Notes: a model not told the origin generated them from the letters alone. A DNA stretch of 64,000 nucleotides from an uncultured Bacilli bacterium (GCA_934130545.1 CAKOYD010000004.1:36981-100980); one strand, 5' to 3'; positions 9,307 to 18,234 are shown, counted from the first letter of the stretch. A program made the numbers and translations.

Positions 9307-9509
9307 GAATAAAAGTAAATTTATACTTCCAACATTTCACAATGATGGGCTTTCTGCTCCCTAAAAGCACTATTGTGCCTTATCCACAGACTTAAATTCC
9401 GATAATCGCTACCGTACTCTATTACTAACTTAAAGAAAATTTGTTTACTTAACAAATATATTTAGCCTCCACAAACGACTATTCTTATGCTCTATTATCA
9501 CCTCCCTGT
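9303..9509 (-). ncRNA. Structured RNA candidate of ~190-200 nt (6S RNA is one possibility)
   Basis: This stretch has no open frame, is less AT-rich than the surrounding gaps and lies behind its own sigma-A promoter. The ends pair as ATAAGAATA with TATTCTTGT. Inside are the hairpins AAGGCAC-AATA-GTGCTTT and TTTGTT-AAGTA-AACAAA, and a small bulged GGAGC/GCCC stem. The length fits 6S RNA, but I cannot show the single long 6S hairpin. It lacks the motifs of tmRNA, RNase P RNA and SRP RNA. An untranslated leader controlling rpsU is the alternative. Confidence 0.45.
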
Positions 9510-9515
9510 ATTACA

Positions 9516-9544
9516 TATATATCATGTCATTTTAAATAAGTCAA
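9516..9544 (-). promoter_or_regulatory. Sigma-A promoter of the structured RNA
   Basis: TTGACT, a 17-base spacer and TATATA lie on the minus strand. The predicted transcript starts near 9509 and runs into the structured region. Confidence 0.65.
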
Positions 9545-9582
9545 CCAAATTAACTCCAAGCATACAAAGTAAATTATAGATT

Positions 9583-9603
9583 AAAAAAAGAGCAAGCATT
9601 TGC
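9583..9603 (-). terminator. Intrinsic terminator after smpB
   Basis: On the minus strand GGGCAA-ATGC-TTGCTC is followed by seven T residues. It lies just beyond the smpB stop and closes the rnr-capA-capA-smpB run. Confidence 0.75.
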
Positions 9604-9606
9604 CCT

Positions 9607-10041
9607 TTAAAGATGATATTTCTTTTGTATTTCTCTATCTATATCTCTTTGTTTAATTGCTTCTCTCTTATCATAATCATGACGACCTTTAGCAAGACCA
9701 ATCTCTACTTTAGCTCTCGATTTAACTAAATATACTTTTAAAGGTATTAAAGTGTATCCTTCCATCTCTAACTTATCTCTTAGTTTATATATTTCTTTCT
9801 TATGAAGTAATAACTTTCTTGTTCTAGTTTCTTCATGATTGAATCTATTTCCTTGTTCATAACTAGCAATATGGCTATTAAGTAAATATGCTTCACCATT
9901 TTTAATGATAACATAACTATCTCTAATATTCATCTTACCATTTCTAATAGACTTAATTTCTGTACCTGTTAAAACTATGCCTGCTTCATAAGTACTAATA
10001 ATATCATAATCATGTCTTGCTTTTCTATTAACTATTTCCAT
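9607..10041 (-). CDS. smpB: SsrA-binding protein SmpB
   Basis: 144 residues with the family landmarks: RKARHDYDIISTYEAGIVLTGTEIKSIR, RDSYVIIKNGEAYLLNSHIA and the C-terminal LAKGRHDYDKREAIKQRD. SmpB escorts tmRNA to stalled ribosomes for trans-translation. It sits downstream of rnr, as in many Bacillota. RNase R degrades tmRNA-released messages, so the linkage is functional. The tmRNA gene itself was not recognised in the window. Confidence 0.95.
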   Translation of the reverse strand: MEIVNRKARHDYDIISTYEAGIVLTGTEIKSIRNGKMNIRDSYVIIKNGEAYLLNSHIASYEQGNRFNHEETRTRKLLLHKKEIYKLRDKLEMEGYTLIPLKVYLVKSRAKVEIGLAKGRHDYDKREAIKQRDIDREIQKKYHL

Positions 10042-10050
10042 ATAACCACC

Positions 10051-11226
10051 CTATTTAACTACTACAGTCTCATCATACTTTGTCACATAACCTGCATATT
10101 TATCATGAATACTTTGATAATTTTTTAATAAATCATCATTTAACTTACTAAAAGGTATAACTCTAAAGTCAGTATAATCATCATAATAAGTATACAATAA
10201 TTCATTATAATCATTATTTATCTTAATGTCTACCTTATCATCTTCAATTACCTTAGTAATTTTTACTGAAGACATTAAACCAACTCTATTAGATACATCT
10301 TTAACACTATGGGCTGATAAGAAATTACCAAGTGAATATATGACTAAAGTGTCTCCTATATGTTCAATAGGTCCAACTACATGAGAGTGTGTTCCAATAA
10401 CAATATCCACTCCTAAAGAAGCTAAATACTCTGCAGCATCTTCTTGATAAGTAGTTTTATCAAAATTATATTCTTCTCCAAAATGCATAGCCACCATTAA
10501 GACATCTACTTTATCTCTTAATTTTTCTATATCACTTTTAACTACTGCTTTATAGTTTTCATAAGCACTTTTAGAACTTGTTGGCCAAATATTTACATAG
10601 TATTCTTTCCCATTAGGTACACTAATACCATTTGTACCATAAGTATAATTTAATAAAGCATATTTGATATTATTTTTTTCTTTGATAACTACTGCGTCTC
10701 TATCTTCTTCGCTACAATAACTACCAACTGCTAATACATCACTATGTTCTTTCCAATACTTACAAGAGTTTTCTACTGCTTTACTACCTCTATCAAGGGT
10801 ATGGTTAGTAGCTAAACTAACCATGTTAAAGCCCGCATCAATCATAGCATCTCCTACTTCATATGGTGAATTAAAAGCCGGATAAGAAGATACTCCTATA
10901 TCAGAACCTCCTAAAATTGTTTCTTGGTTATAATAAGCTAAATCATAATCTTTGGCAATATTTTTTATTTCTGTTACCATTGGTTTAAAATCATAACCAT
11001 TTCCTTTAGCATTTTCTTCTGCTTCTTCATATATATAATCATGAATAAGCATATCTCCAACCATTAGTAAAGACAATTTATATTCTTTATTTTTAGTATT
11101 ATTATTACTTTCTTTAACATTAATATCATCATGAATATTATTACTATTAAATGATCCGCCATGATTAATAAAAACTATTCCTACTACTAATAAAGCAATT
11201 ATAAATAAATAACTTAACTTTTTCAT
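10051..11226 (-). CDS. CapA/PgsA-family protein, copy 1
   Basis: 391 residues: an N-terminal membrane anchor (about 4-21), then a calcineurin-like fold typical of CapA (MVGDMLIHDYI, LATNHTLDRG, VAMHFGEEYN, GTHSHVVGPIEHIGDTLVIYSLGNFLS). CapA/PgsA proteins are membrane-anchored parts of poly-gamma-glutamate or capsule synthesis, but many family members are uncharacterised. No capB or capC lies nearby. It is closely similar in sequence to the adjacent copy and starts 5 bases after its end, so the two arose by tandem duplication. Confidence 0.82.
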   Translation of the reverse strand: MKKLSYLFIIALLVVGIVFINHGGSFNSNNIHDDINVKESNNNTKNKEYKLSLLMVGDMLIHDYIYEEAEENAKGNGYDFKPMVTEIKNIAKDYDLAYYNQETILGGSDIGVSSYPAFNSPYEVGDAMIDAGFNMVSLATNHTLDRGSKAVENSCKYWKEHSDVLAVGSYCSEEDRDAVVIKEKNNIKYALLNYTYGTNGISVPNGKEYYVNIWPTSSKSAYENYKAVVKSDIEKLRDKVDVLMVAMHFGEEYNFDKTTYQEDAAEYLASLGVDIVIGTHSHVVGPIEHIGDTLVIYSLGNFLSAHSVKDVSNRVGLMSSVKITKVIEDDKVDIKINNDYNELLYTYYDDYTDFRVIPFSKLNDDLLKNYQSIHDKYAGYVTKYDETVVVK

Positions 11227-11231
11227 CTTAT

Positions 11232-12470
11232 CTACCCCATTGGTACTACTTCAATATTACTATCCATGCTTTGAACGACTTCTTTATATTTATTATATAC
11301 TCTTTCACTATCAGGTAAATACTCTCTAATATCTGAATTACTAAAAGGTATTACTTTAAAATTACTAAATCTATTATTATAATAAGTATAAGTTAAATCA
11401 TTCTTAACATTATCAATAGTAATACTAACATCATCTCCAACTACTTTCTTATTAATAGTTAAACTACTCATAAGACCTATTACACATTTATAATCAGGGC
11501 AACTATAATCTCCTGCTGACACATTAATATCACTATATTGTGCTGATAAGAAATTACCAAGTGAATAAAATACTACTGTATCATTAATATATTCAACAGG
11601 TTCTATAACATGTGGATGTGTTCCAATAATAATATCTACTCCTAAAGATTCTAAATATTTAGCAGCATCTTTTTGATAACCAGTTGGTGTATGAGTATAT
11701 TCAACGCCCCAATGCATTGCCACTATCAAAACATCTACTTTATCTCTAACTTTTTCAATATCACTTTTAACTACTTCTTTATAACTTTCATATGCTGCAT
11801 CAGAACTTGTTGGCCATACATTAACATAATAATCTTCATAAGTAGGAAGTCCATTTGTTCCATAAGTATAATTTAATAAAGCATATTTAATATTATTTTT
11901 CTCTTTGATAATTACTTCATTTCTATCTTCTTCACTACAATAACTACCAACTGCTAATACATCGCTATGTTCTTTCCAATACTTACAAGAGTTTTCAACA
12001 CCATTTCTTCCGGCATCCATTGTATGATTAGTAGCTAGACTCACCATATTAAAACCAGCATCAATCATCGCATCTCCTACTTCATATGGTGAATTAAATC
12101 TTGGATAATGACTAGCACCACCTCCAAGTATTGTCTCTTGATTATAATAAGCTAAATCATAATTACTAACATAATCTTTAATATAACTAACTATTGGTTT
12201 AAAATCATAACCATTATAATTAGCTAACTTATGAGCATAATCATATACTGCTGCATGAATTAAATTATCTCCTACCATAACTAATGATAAAGAATAATTT
12301 TCTTCTTTTGGTTTATCATCAGGTTTATCATCAATAATATTATTATGTATTTCTTGATGATCCGCTAAATATTTAACATATAATCCTGCTCCAACTATTA
12401 CTATAGCTAGGAAGAATATAACAATAAATGCATTATTACCTTTAGTATTACTTTTTCTTTTTCTCGCCAT
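11232..12470 (-). CDS. CapA/PgsA-family protein, copy 2
   Basis: 412 residues with an N-terminal anchor (about 13-33), a low-complexity linker rich in Asp, Lys and Pro, and a CapA metallophosphoesterase-like domain (MVGDNLIHAAVYDYA, LATNHTMDAGRNGVE, AMHWGVEYTHTPTGYQ, GTHPHVIEPVEYINDTVVFYSLGNFLS). Compared with copy 1 it has an insertion containing two cysteines (YSCPDYKC) near residue 320. Its start overlaps the end of rnr by 23 bases. Confidence 0.82.
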   Translation of the reverse strand: MARKRKSNTKGNNAFIVIFFLAIVIVGAGLYVKYLADHQEIHNNIIDDKPDDKPKEENYSLSLVMVGDNLIHAAVYDYAHKLANYNGYDFKPIVSYIKDYVSNYDLAYYNQETILGGGASHYPRFNSPYEVGDAMIDAGFNMVSLATNHTMDAGRNGVENSCKYWKEHSDVLAVGSYCSEEDRNEVIIKEKNNIKYALLNYTYGTNGLPTYEDYYVNVWPTSSDAAYESYKEVVKSDIEKVRDKVDVLIVAMHWGVEYTHTPTGYQKDAAKYLESLGVDIIIGTHPHVIEPVEYINDTVVFYSLGNFLSAQYSDINVSAGDYSCPDYKCVIGLMSSLTINKKVVGDDVSITIDNVKNDLTYTYYNNRFSNFKVIPFSNSDIREYLPDSERVYNKYKEVVQSMDSNIEVVPMG

Positions 12471-14556
12471 AATCTACATCCTTTACTATCTTAAAATCAA
12501 CCATACTAGTTTCACGAGAAGCGTTAATAACTTCTACAGTAACTACATCACCAAACATATATCTATTCTTACTGTTCTTACCAACCATAATACCCAATTC
12601 TTTATCATAGACATAATAGTCACCTTTAATATCTTCTACTTTAACTAAACCTTCTACAGTATTTTCAAGTTGAACAAATATACCAAAATCACAAACTCCA
12701 CTAACAACACCTTTAAATACTTCTCCAATATGTCCTTCCATATATTGGGTCTTTTTCATCTTTTCTACATCACGTTCACAATTTATTGAATCCTGTTCTT
12801 TAATAGAAGAATGATCAGCAATAACTGGTAATAACTTCTCCCACTTAGATATTGTTTTAGTAGAATACTTTCTTAAATAATCTTTAACTAATCTATGTAA
12901 TGTTAAGTCCGGATATCTTCTAATAGGAGATGTAAAATGTGAGTATCTCTTACTACCTAAACCAAAATGTCCAATATTAACATTAGAGTATTTGGCTTTA
13001 GCCATCGTCTGAATAGCTAAACTACTTAAAATACTGCCTTCTTCTTTATCTTTAAACATCTCTAACATCTTTTGATAACTATAATTCTTTATCTTATTAA
13101 CATCCATATTAAAACTATATCCCTTTAAAGATAAGAATCTAATAAATGTCTTTAACTTTTCTGGATTTGGTTTATCATGAACACGATATATACCAGGTAA
13201 ATCCATATCTTCGACAAAACCAGCCACTGTTTCATTAGCCACTATCATAAAGTTTTCAATTAATTTTTCTCCAGTACGTTGACTACGTAACACTATATCT
13301 ATTGGTTCACACTTTTCATTAACTAATATTTTAGCTTCTGGACTATCAAACTCTAAATATCCTCTTCTAACCATCTTACTTCTAAGAATATCTGATAATT
13401 CTTTCATTAACTTTAAGTTATCAGCAAAATCTTCATATCCTTCTGGAATAGTATTTTCTTCTAATATCTTATTAACATTACTATATGTCATTTGTTTTTT
13501 AGAACATATAACACTTTCAAAAATACGATAATCTACTACTTCACCTTTATTATTAATTTTCATAACACAAGATAAAGCTAATCTATTAACATTAGGATTT
13601 AATGAACATATACCATTAGATAATTGATGAGGAAGCATTGGAATAACTCTGTCAACTAAGTAAACACTAGTACCTCTTTTAAAAGCATCTTTATCTATCT
13701 CTCCATCCTGCTTAACATAATAACTAACATCCGCTATATGAACACCTAATTCATATAAACCATTATCTAATTTCTTAAGTGATACTGCATCATCGATATC
13801 TTTAGTATCATCACCATCAATAGTAAATATAAGCTCACGTCTTAAATCAATACGACCACTTAAGTCTCTTACTAATACTTCACTAGGTAGGCTATTTACT
13901 TCTTCCATTTCTTCTTCAGAATATTTAGGATCAAAACCATATTGATAAGCATATGACAAGATATCTACACCAATATCATTTTTATGACCAATAATAGCTA
14001 TAACTTCCCCTAAATAAGTATTATCTTTAAAAGGCATCACTACTACTTTATGTCCTGGTACAGCATTCATGGTATGACCATTAGGAATCTCTATTATCTT
14101 ACCATTTTTCTGATCAGATTTAACAAAGTTCTTACCATTCTCTGTATAAAACTCTCCAACAATATTTGACTCATCACGTTTTAATACTTTAATTACTTTA
14201 CCCTCATTACTTCTTTTATCAATAATTTCTATTAAAACAATATCACTATCTCTAGCATCTAATAAGTTTTTAGCATTAATGTATACATCATCATGATCTT
14301 CTCCAATAATAACAAAACCATATCCTTTAGCATTTATTATAATCTTACCCTTTAAATAATGCGTATTAGTAATAAGTGTATATCTCTTTTTCTTTTCACT
14401 ATAATATATCTCTCCATCACTACACATCTCATCTAAAACATCATTAAGTTTTCTTAACTCTTCTGGAGTCTTTAACCCTAATAAATCATTTATTTCAATA
14501 ATAGTTAAAGATAAATTTTTCTTACTATTTAAACATTCTAATATCTTATCTTTCAT
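12448..14556 (-). CDS. rnr: Ribonuclease R
   Basis: A 3'-5' exoribonuclease of the RNB family: N-terminal helix-turn-helix (about 1-65), cold-shock domains, the catalytic RNB core (DGDDTKDIDDAVSL with its metal-binding aspartates; HIADVSYYV; GLGSKRYSHFTSPIRRYPDL) and a C-terminal S1 domain (GEVFKGVVSGVCDFGIFVQL). The total of about 702 residues is normal. I chose the ATG at 14556 because the GGAGG site touches an upstream ATG at 14562 and is correctly spaced only for the second one. Confidence 0.95.
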   Translation of the reverse strand: MKDKILECLNSKKNLSLTIIEINDLLGLKTPEELRKLNDVLDEMCSDGEIYYSEKKKRYTLITNTHYLKGKIIINAKGYGFVIIGEDHDDVYINAKNLLDARDSDIVLIEIIDKRSNEGKVIKVLKRDESNIVGEFYTENGKNFVKSDQKNGKIIEIPNGHTMNAVPGHKVVVMPFKDNTYLGEVIAIIGHKNDIGVDILSYAYQYGFDPKYSEEEMEEVNSLPSEVLVRDLSGRIDLRRELIFTIDGDDTKDIDDAVSLKKLDNGLYELGVHIADVSYYVKQDGEIDKDAFKRGTSVYLVDRVIPMLPHQLSNGICSLNPNVNRLALSCVMKINNKGEVVDYRIFESVICSKKQMTYSNVNKILEENTIPEGYEDFADNLKLMKELSDILRSKMVRRGYLEFDSPEAKILVNEKCEPIDIVLRSQRTGEKLIENFMIVANETVAGFVEDMDLPGIYRVHDKPNPEKLKTFIRFLSLKGYSFNMDVNKIKNYSYQKMLEMFKDKEEGSILSSLAIQTMAKAKYSNVNIGHFGLGSKRYSHFTSPIRRYPDLTLHRLVKDYLRKYSTKTISKWEKLLPVIADHSSIKEQDSINCERDVEKMKKTQYMEGHIGEVFKGVVSGVCDFGIFVQLENTVEGLVKVEDIKGDYYVYDKELGIMVGKNSKNRYMFGDVVTVEVINASRETSMVDFKIVKDVDYGEKKKK

Positions 14557-14589
14557 ATCCATCCTCCATTATTAATAACATGAAAAATA

Positions 14590-15075
14590 TTACTCTATTG
14601 TAGTAATTAAATTCTTCGTATTAGGTAAAGATAAATTATTATCTTCTGTACCAGATGCTCCAACATTTAATACTACTTCACTAGTACCATCATTATATAT
14701 ATAAACCATTCTATTAATAGTTTCACTAGCACTAATCGTTCCACTAGTAGCAGCATTTTGAGTAGCTCTAACACTGTCAAGACTACCATCAATTAATTCA
14801 TACCAACAAGCATAATTTAATGTTTTAGAAGTTGAATTAGTAATATTTAATTCTATACTAATACTCTCTCCTGGAAGAACACCAACAACATGTCCCTCAT
14901 CCAAAGTAATTACCTTATTAATAGTATTTACTGTATTAATCTTAACAACATTATTAACTGAATAATTATAACTATAATAAGAATAAGTAGTATATATACC
15001 TACTCCTATTAAACCAACTATTAAAGTAACAACTAGTATTAAATATTTTAAAGGAATCTTTTTAATCTTTTTCAT
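14590..15075 (-). CDS. Secreted protein with SipW/TasA-type signal
   Basis: 161 residues. A basic start is followed by a long hydrophobic helix (about 10-32) and TTYSYYSYN, resembling the export signals of TasA/CalY-type proteins. The rest has the look of a small beta-sandwich (VLPGESISIELNITNSTSKTLNYACWY). A single cysteine is present. Related proteins form biofilm fibres or surface coats, but this one may simply be an anchored surface protein. No SipW peptidase is in the window. Confidence 0.5.
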   Translation of the reverse strand: MKKIKKIPLKYLILVVTLIVGLIGVGIYTTYSYYSYNYSVNNVVKINTVNTINKVITLDEGHVVGVLPGESISIELNITNSTSKTLNYACWYELIDGSLDSVRATQNAATSGTISASETINRMVYIYNDGTSEVVLNVGASGTEDNNLSLPNTKNLITTIE

Positions 15076-15132
15076 ACCAAATGCTCCTATCTAACTACTA
15101 TAATGATAGCATAAATCAAACTAATTGGCAAT

Positions 15133-15160
15133 CAAAAAGAATCAATTTATTTAAATTGAC
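15133..15160 (-). terminator. Intrinsic terminator after ybeY
   Basis: TCAATTT and AAATTGA arms pair, and on the minus strand are followed by TTCTTTTTG. The hairpin lies 40-60 bases past the ybeY stop. Confidence 0.55.
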
Positions 15161-15200
15161 TCTCCGAGTTTATTTTAACATATAGTTTAAAAATACGTTT

Positions 15201-15647
15201 TTACTTAGACTCTCTTGTAATACCATAACCATCTAGTAACTCATTTTGTTTACCAAACATAACCTTTTCATCTTCTTCTTCCATATGATCATATCCAAGA
15301 AGATGTAAAATACCATGTGTTGCTAAGAAAAATACTTCTCTCTTAACTGAATGATTATATAACTCTGCTTGTTCTATAGCTTTTTCATAAGATATATAAA
15401 TATCTCCTAAAAGTCTAAAATCTTCATAAACAACATCCATATTATCTTCAAGAGCAAAACTAATAACATCAGTCTCTCTATCTACATTACGATACTCACG
15501 ATTTATCTTTCTTATTTCTTCATTATCAATAAATATTATATTAAATACAGCATTCTCTATATCTAATTTCTTAACTACATATTTAATATAATCCTCTAAC
15601 TCACTAGTATTAATATCATTATTAGTATTATTAAATATCTCAAACAT
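15201..15647 (-). CDS. ybeY: Endoribonuclease YbeY
   Basis: 148 residues with the zinc-binding signature HGILHLLGYDH (three His) and the preceding EIRKINREYRNVDRETDVISFAL motif. YbeY is a single-strand endoribonuclease acting in 16S rRNA 3'-end maturation and ribosome quality control. An AGGAG site lies before the ATG. It follows the VanZ-like gene by 9 bases. Confidence 0.93.
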   Translation of the reverse strand: MFEIFNNTNNDINTSELEDYIKYVVKKLDIENAVFNIIFIDNEEIRKINREYRNVDRETDVISFALEDNMDVVYEDFRLLGDIYISYEKAIEQAELYNHSVKREVFFLATHGILHLLGYDHMEEEDEKVMFGKQNELLDGYGITRESK

Positions 15648-15656
15648 ATATATCTC

Positions 15657-16274
15657 CTATCTAAACCATCCAATAGCATCAATATTGAATGAATATATAA
15701 GTATTATACACAATATTAAAATAAAAATAAAGTTAATAAATGAATCTCTCTTCATAAATTTAGGAAGCCTACTCTCTATTGCCGATAAAGCAACATAAAT
15801 TAAGAAACCGCAAAAACCACCAACAACATTTAATATTACATCATCTATATCAAATACTCTACCTATCTTTAATTGTACTAACTCAATAGTTAAACTAACT
15901 ATTAAAGTTAGTACAAGAGGATAACCAACCTTATTAGCCTTTAAATAATAAGATACAAAGAACCCAAAAGGTAAAAACATAAGTATATTACCAACCACAT
16001 TCTTAACAAACTTAGGACTACCAAAACTATACCTAAACATTTCTTTAAAAGGCACTAAATTAACCCCACCATAATTAACATCCTGATAAGTAACAACATA
16101 ATATAAACATAATATATATATCATAAATATTAATGCTAATAATTCTCTATGAAATACAAGCTTCTTATTATATTTTATTAAATAAGCTATTCTAAAAGAA
16201 GACACTATGACAGTAATAAGCACTATCATAGGCCATATATTCATTACATTATCTAATAATAAAACCTTAAACAT
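15657..16274 (-). CDS. VanZ-like membrane protein
   Basis: About 205 residues with four to five membrane helices. The VanZ-type features are the NLVPFKEMFRY segment, the GNILMFLPFGFFVSYY helix and SLTIELVQLKIGRVFDIDDVILNVVGGFCGFLIY. VanZ of Enterococcus gives low teicoplanin resistance, but most homologues have no proven role. I chose the ATG at 16274 because AGGA is correctly spaced for it rather than for the ATG nine bases upstream. Confidence 0.85.
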   Translation of the reverse strand: MFKVLLLDNVMNIWPMIVLITVIVSSFRIAYLIKYNKKLVFHRELLALIFMIYILCLYYVVTYQDVNYGGVNLVPFKEMFRYSFGSPKFVKNVVGNILMFLPFGFFVSYYLKANKVGYPLVLTLIVSLTIELVQLKIGRVFDIDDVILNVVGGFCGFLIYVALSAIESRLPKFMKRDSFINFIFILILCIILIYSFNIDAIGWFR

Positions 16275-16309
16275 AACTATCATTCCTAACTAAATATATA
16301 ATAACATTG

Positions 16310-17224
16310 CTATACTTTTTTTTTCAAAACAAATTGAATATAATCACTACCATCTGTTGACTGAGAAAATTTTAAATAATCTATTCCTATAACGCTTGTT
16401 GAAGTTAAATCAAAAGAAATAGTCCCTGAAGAAGTTTTTGCATTACTCCAAACAATTTTTCTATCTAAAACCACTGAAACGTCATCTTCACTAGAATCAT
16501 TATATACGCTAATTTCTAATCGATAACTTCCTGATTCAAACCCACTAAGCTCAATATAATTCTCTACATCGCCCTCTAATACATTGCTTTTCCAAATTCC
16601 ACTTGTACTGTTATATATAAATGGCCATGTTTCATCATTCGATACAGTATACTTACTACTATCAACAATCTCGTATGTTCCAGCTCCAACAACAGTACCA
16701 ACACTATCATCTACATTTCTAACAGCAATACCAGTAGAAGTTAAACTAGCAGAAAACTTTTTATTTAAAATATCAGATGAACTAGTATTACTATTTATCC
16801 ATAATTTTATAGTAAATGTTCTAGAAGAACCAGGGTTTAATATAACATCTCTAATAATAATATTACTGTCAGTTGATAAAGCAGCAGGATTCTCTCCATC
16901 CATAGATACTCTAATTAAATCACTACTAATAGTACTATCACTAGAAGGATCTAATATAACATTAAACTTGTATGCTAATGTTCCAATATTAGTTATAGTA
17001 ATAGTACTATCACTTTGACTCATGCCATCTGTATCAGTCATTGGATATGCATTATCTAAAATAATACTAGTATTACTATAACTTAACTTTAATGTTCCAG
17101 TACCATAACTTTGTACAATAGAGCTTACTTCATTAGTAAACAAAGCATAAGTTTCTTTACCAATAGACACTAATAACACTAAAACAAGTAGTGATAATAA
17201 TAACTTTTTATTTCTTCCTTCCAT
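16310..17224 (-). CDS. SipW-dependent-type secreted beta-sandwich protein
   Basis: 304 residues. The N-terminus (LLLSLLVLVLLVSIGKETYALFTNE) matches the TasA/CalY-type signal, in which a hydrophobic helix is followed by TxAxFT. The mature part contains two beta-rich segments: one with TITNIGTLAYKFNVIL, as in camelysin-like proteins, and a C-terminal one (about 200-304). It is probably a cell-surface or matrix protein. AGGTGAAATAGA precedes the ATG. It shares its signal type with the 161-residue protein downstream. Confidence 0.6.
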   Translation of the reverse strand: MEGRNKKLLLSLLVLVLLVSIGKETYALFTNEVSSIVQSYGTGTLKLSYSNTSIILDNAYPMTDTDGMSQSDSTITITNIGTLAYKFNVILDPSSDSTISSDLIRVSMDGENPAALSTDSNIIIRDVILNPGSSRTFTIKLWINSNTSSSDILNKKFSASLTSTGIAVRNVDDSVGTVVGAGTYEIVDSSKYTVSNDETWPFIYNSTSGIWKSNVLEGDVENYIELSGFESGSYRLEISVYNDSSEDDVSVVLDRKIVWSNAKTSSGTISFDLTSTSVIGIDYLKFSQSTDGSDYIQFVLKKKV

Positions 17225-17332
17225 TCTATTTCACCCTATCCTATCTATTAATAATTTTATCAAAACTACAAATATATATCAAGTAATTTAACAAAAAAAA
17301 TTATTTTACATACATTATCATAGGTGAATGTA

Positions 17333-17770
17333 ATGAACATTAGTAAATTTGGTAATGACTATTTAATTAAAATATATAAGGAAGAAATAAAAGATATTGA
17401 TATCTATGATATAGATGATATCTATACTTTAATTAAATTAATTATTAAAAAAATAATTAAGAATAATAATATATCCGGTAATTACCAAATAAATATTTAT
17501 ACTAATGACATATATGGCATGATAATAGAATTTAATAAAATAAAAGAAAATAGTTATATTGACCTAAAAATCAATATAACTATAGATAGTATCTTTCTCT
17601 ATAAAACTAATAATAATTACTTAAATACTAATAACACTATCTATTACTATAAGAATAATTATTATATCTTACCTAAAGATAATAATATAAACTTACTAGA
17701 AGTAGAAGAAGTATTATACGGTAATATTGTTAAAGAAATATTAGCTAAAGGTATTAAAGTAAAATTATAA
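17333..17770 (+). CDS. Small protein of unknown function
   Basis: 145 residues, very rich in Ile, Asn, Tyr, Lys and Asp, without a signal peptide or membrane segment. It appears to be an alpha-beta protein (YQINIYTNDIYGMIIEF; YIDLKINITIDSIFLYK). I chose the ATG at 17333, six bases after AGGTG, over an upstream in-frame GTG. I do not recognise a family. It is a single gene on the plus strand between minus-strand units. Confidence 0.55.
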   Translation: MNISKFGNDYLIKIYKEEIKDIDIYDIDDIYTLIKLIIKKIIKNNNISGNYQINIYTNDIYGMIIEFNKIKENSYIDLKINITIDSIFLYKTNNNYLNTNNTIYYYKNNYYILPKDNNINLLEVEEVLYGNIVKEILAKGIKVKL

Positions 17771-17774
17771 CATC

Positions 17775-17852
17775 TCACATTTTTCCATACTTTTCAACAC
17801 CAAATTATCACATTTTTCCGACTATTTTTACCACACTTTTTCACATTTTCCC
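17775..17852. repeat. Three short direct repeats with 33-bp period
   Basis: TCACATTTTTCC occurs at 17775 and 17808, and TCACATTTTCCC at 17841, each exactly 33 bases apart. The intervening bases are less conserved. The repeats lie in the convergent gap between the 145-aa gene and the winged-helix remnant. Confidence 0.6.
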
Positions 17853-17867
17853 AAAAAAACTAAATTT

Positions 17868-18212
17868 CTATAATGATTTATACTTTTGATTTCTAGCATT
17901 AACACTATTTTTATTTGTATACTCTAGTTTACTTTCTTTAATTAAAGGTCTTAAAATCTTATAAGCAGCATAACTTTTTGAAGAAATATTTAAATATTCA
18001 CGTATTTGATTTGCAGTGCGTGGAATTTTACAATACAACAAAACATCACAAAAAATTTTTTGTTCCATTATTTTTTGTGTATCATTTGTGTCGATTTGTA
18101 TATCACTTTGTGTATCACTTGTATCAATTTGTGCATCACTTGTGTCGGTTTGTGTATCACAATTAACAAAACTATTTCTAAAAATTACTCTAACAATTAC
18201 AAAAAGCCTCCG
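17868..18212 (-). pseudogene. 3' remnant of an AlbA_2/Fic-type protein (winged-helix tail)
   Basis: The open frame runs from 18212 to the stop but has no usual start codon upstream of an ATG at 18068. The last 66 residues form a winged helix (MEQKIFCDVLLYCKIPRTANQIREYL... then NARNQKY), like the C-terminal domain of AlbA_2/COG2865 ATP-binding proteins and Fic proteins. In those families it follows a Thr/Asp/Gln-rich linker, and here the frame before ATG 18068 reads DTQTDTSDAQIDTSDTQ, such a linker. The main domain is missing. A 66-residue protein could still be made. Confidence 0.6.
18077..18160 (-). repeat. 21-bp (seven-codon) tandem repeat in the remnant linker
   Basis: The sequence repeats the pattern GATACACAA-nnn-GAyACA-AGT, roughly four times, encoding seven-residue units such as DTQTDTS and DAQIDTS. 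Changes between units include several silent third-base differences (GAT/GAC), suggesting it was selected as protein. Confidence 0.6.
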
Positions 18213-18224
18213 TTATAGAGGCTT
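18201..18224 (-). terminator. Intrinsic terminator of the HipA-HIRAN operon
   Basis: AAGCCTC and GAGGCTT pair in a 7-bp stem with a 7-base loop. On the minus strand it is followed by TTTTT. It lies about ten bases past the HIRAN gene. Confidence 0.8.
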
Positions 18225-18234
18225 AACTACAATA

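Noticed and set aside
9303..9509. tmRNA (ssrA), because smpB lies next to it
   Set aside because: Only ~200 bases are available, there is no tag-like frame, and neither acceptor-stem nor T-loop sequence of a tRNA-like domain is visible.
9583..9603. Start of a short peptide gene
   Set aside because: The segment is a hairpin with a T-run, an ordinary terminator.
17775..17852. CRISPR array
   Set aside because: Repeat cores are only 12 bases, spacers are similar in part, and there are just three copies and no cas gene.
18077..18160. Plasmid-type iterons
   Set aside because: The repeats keep a reading frame (DTQTDTS-like units) with silent differences, and match the linker of AlbA_2-type proteins.
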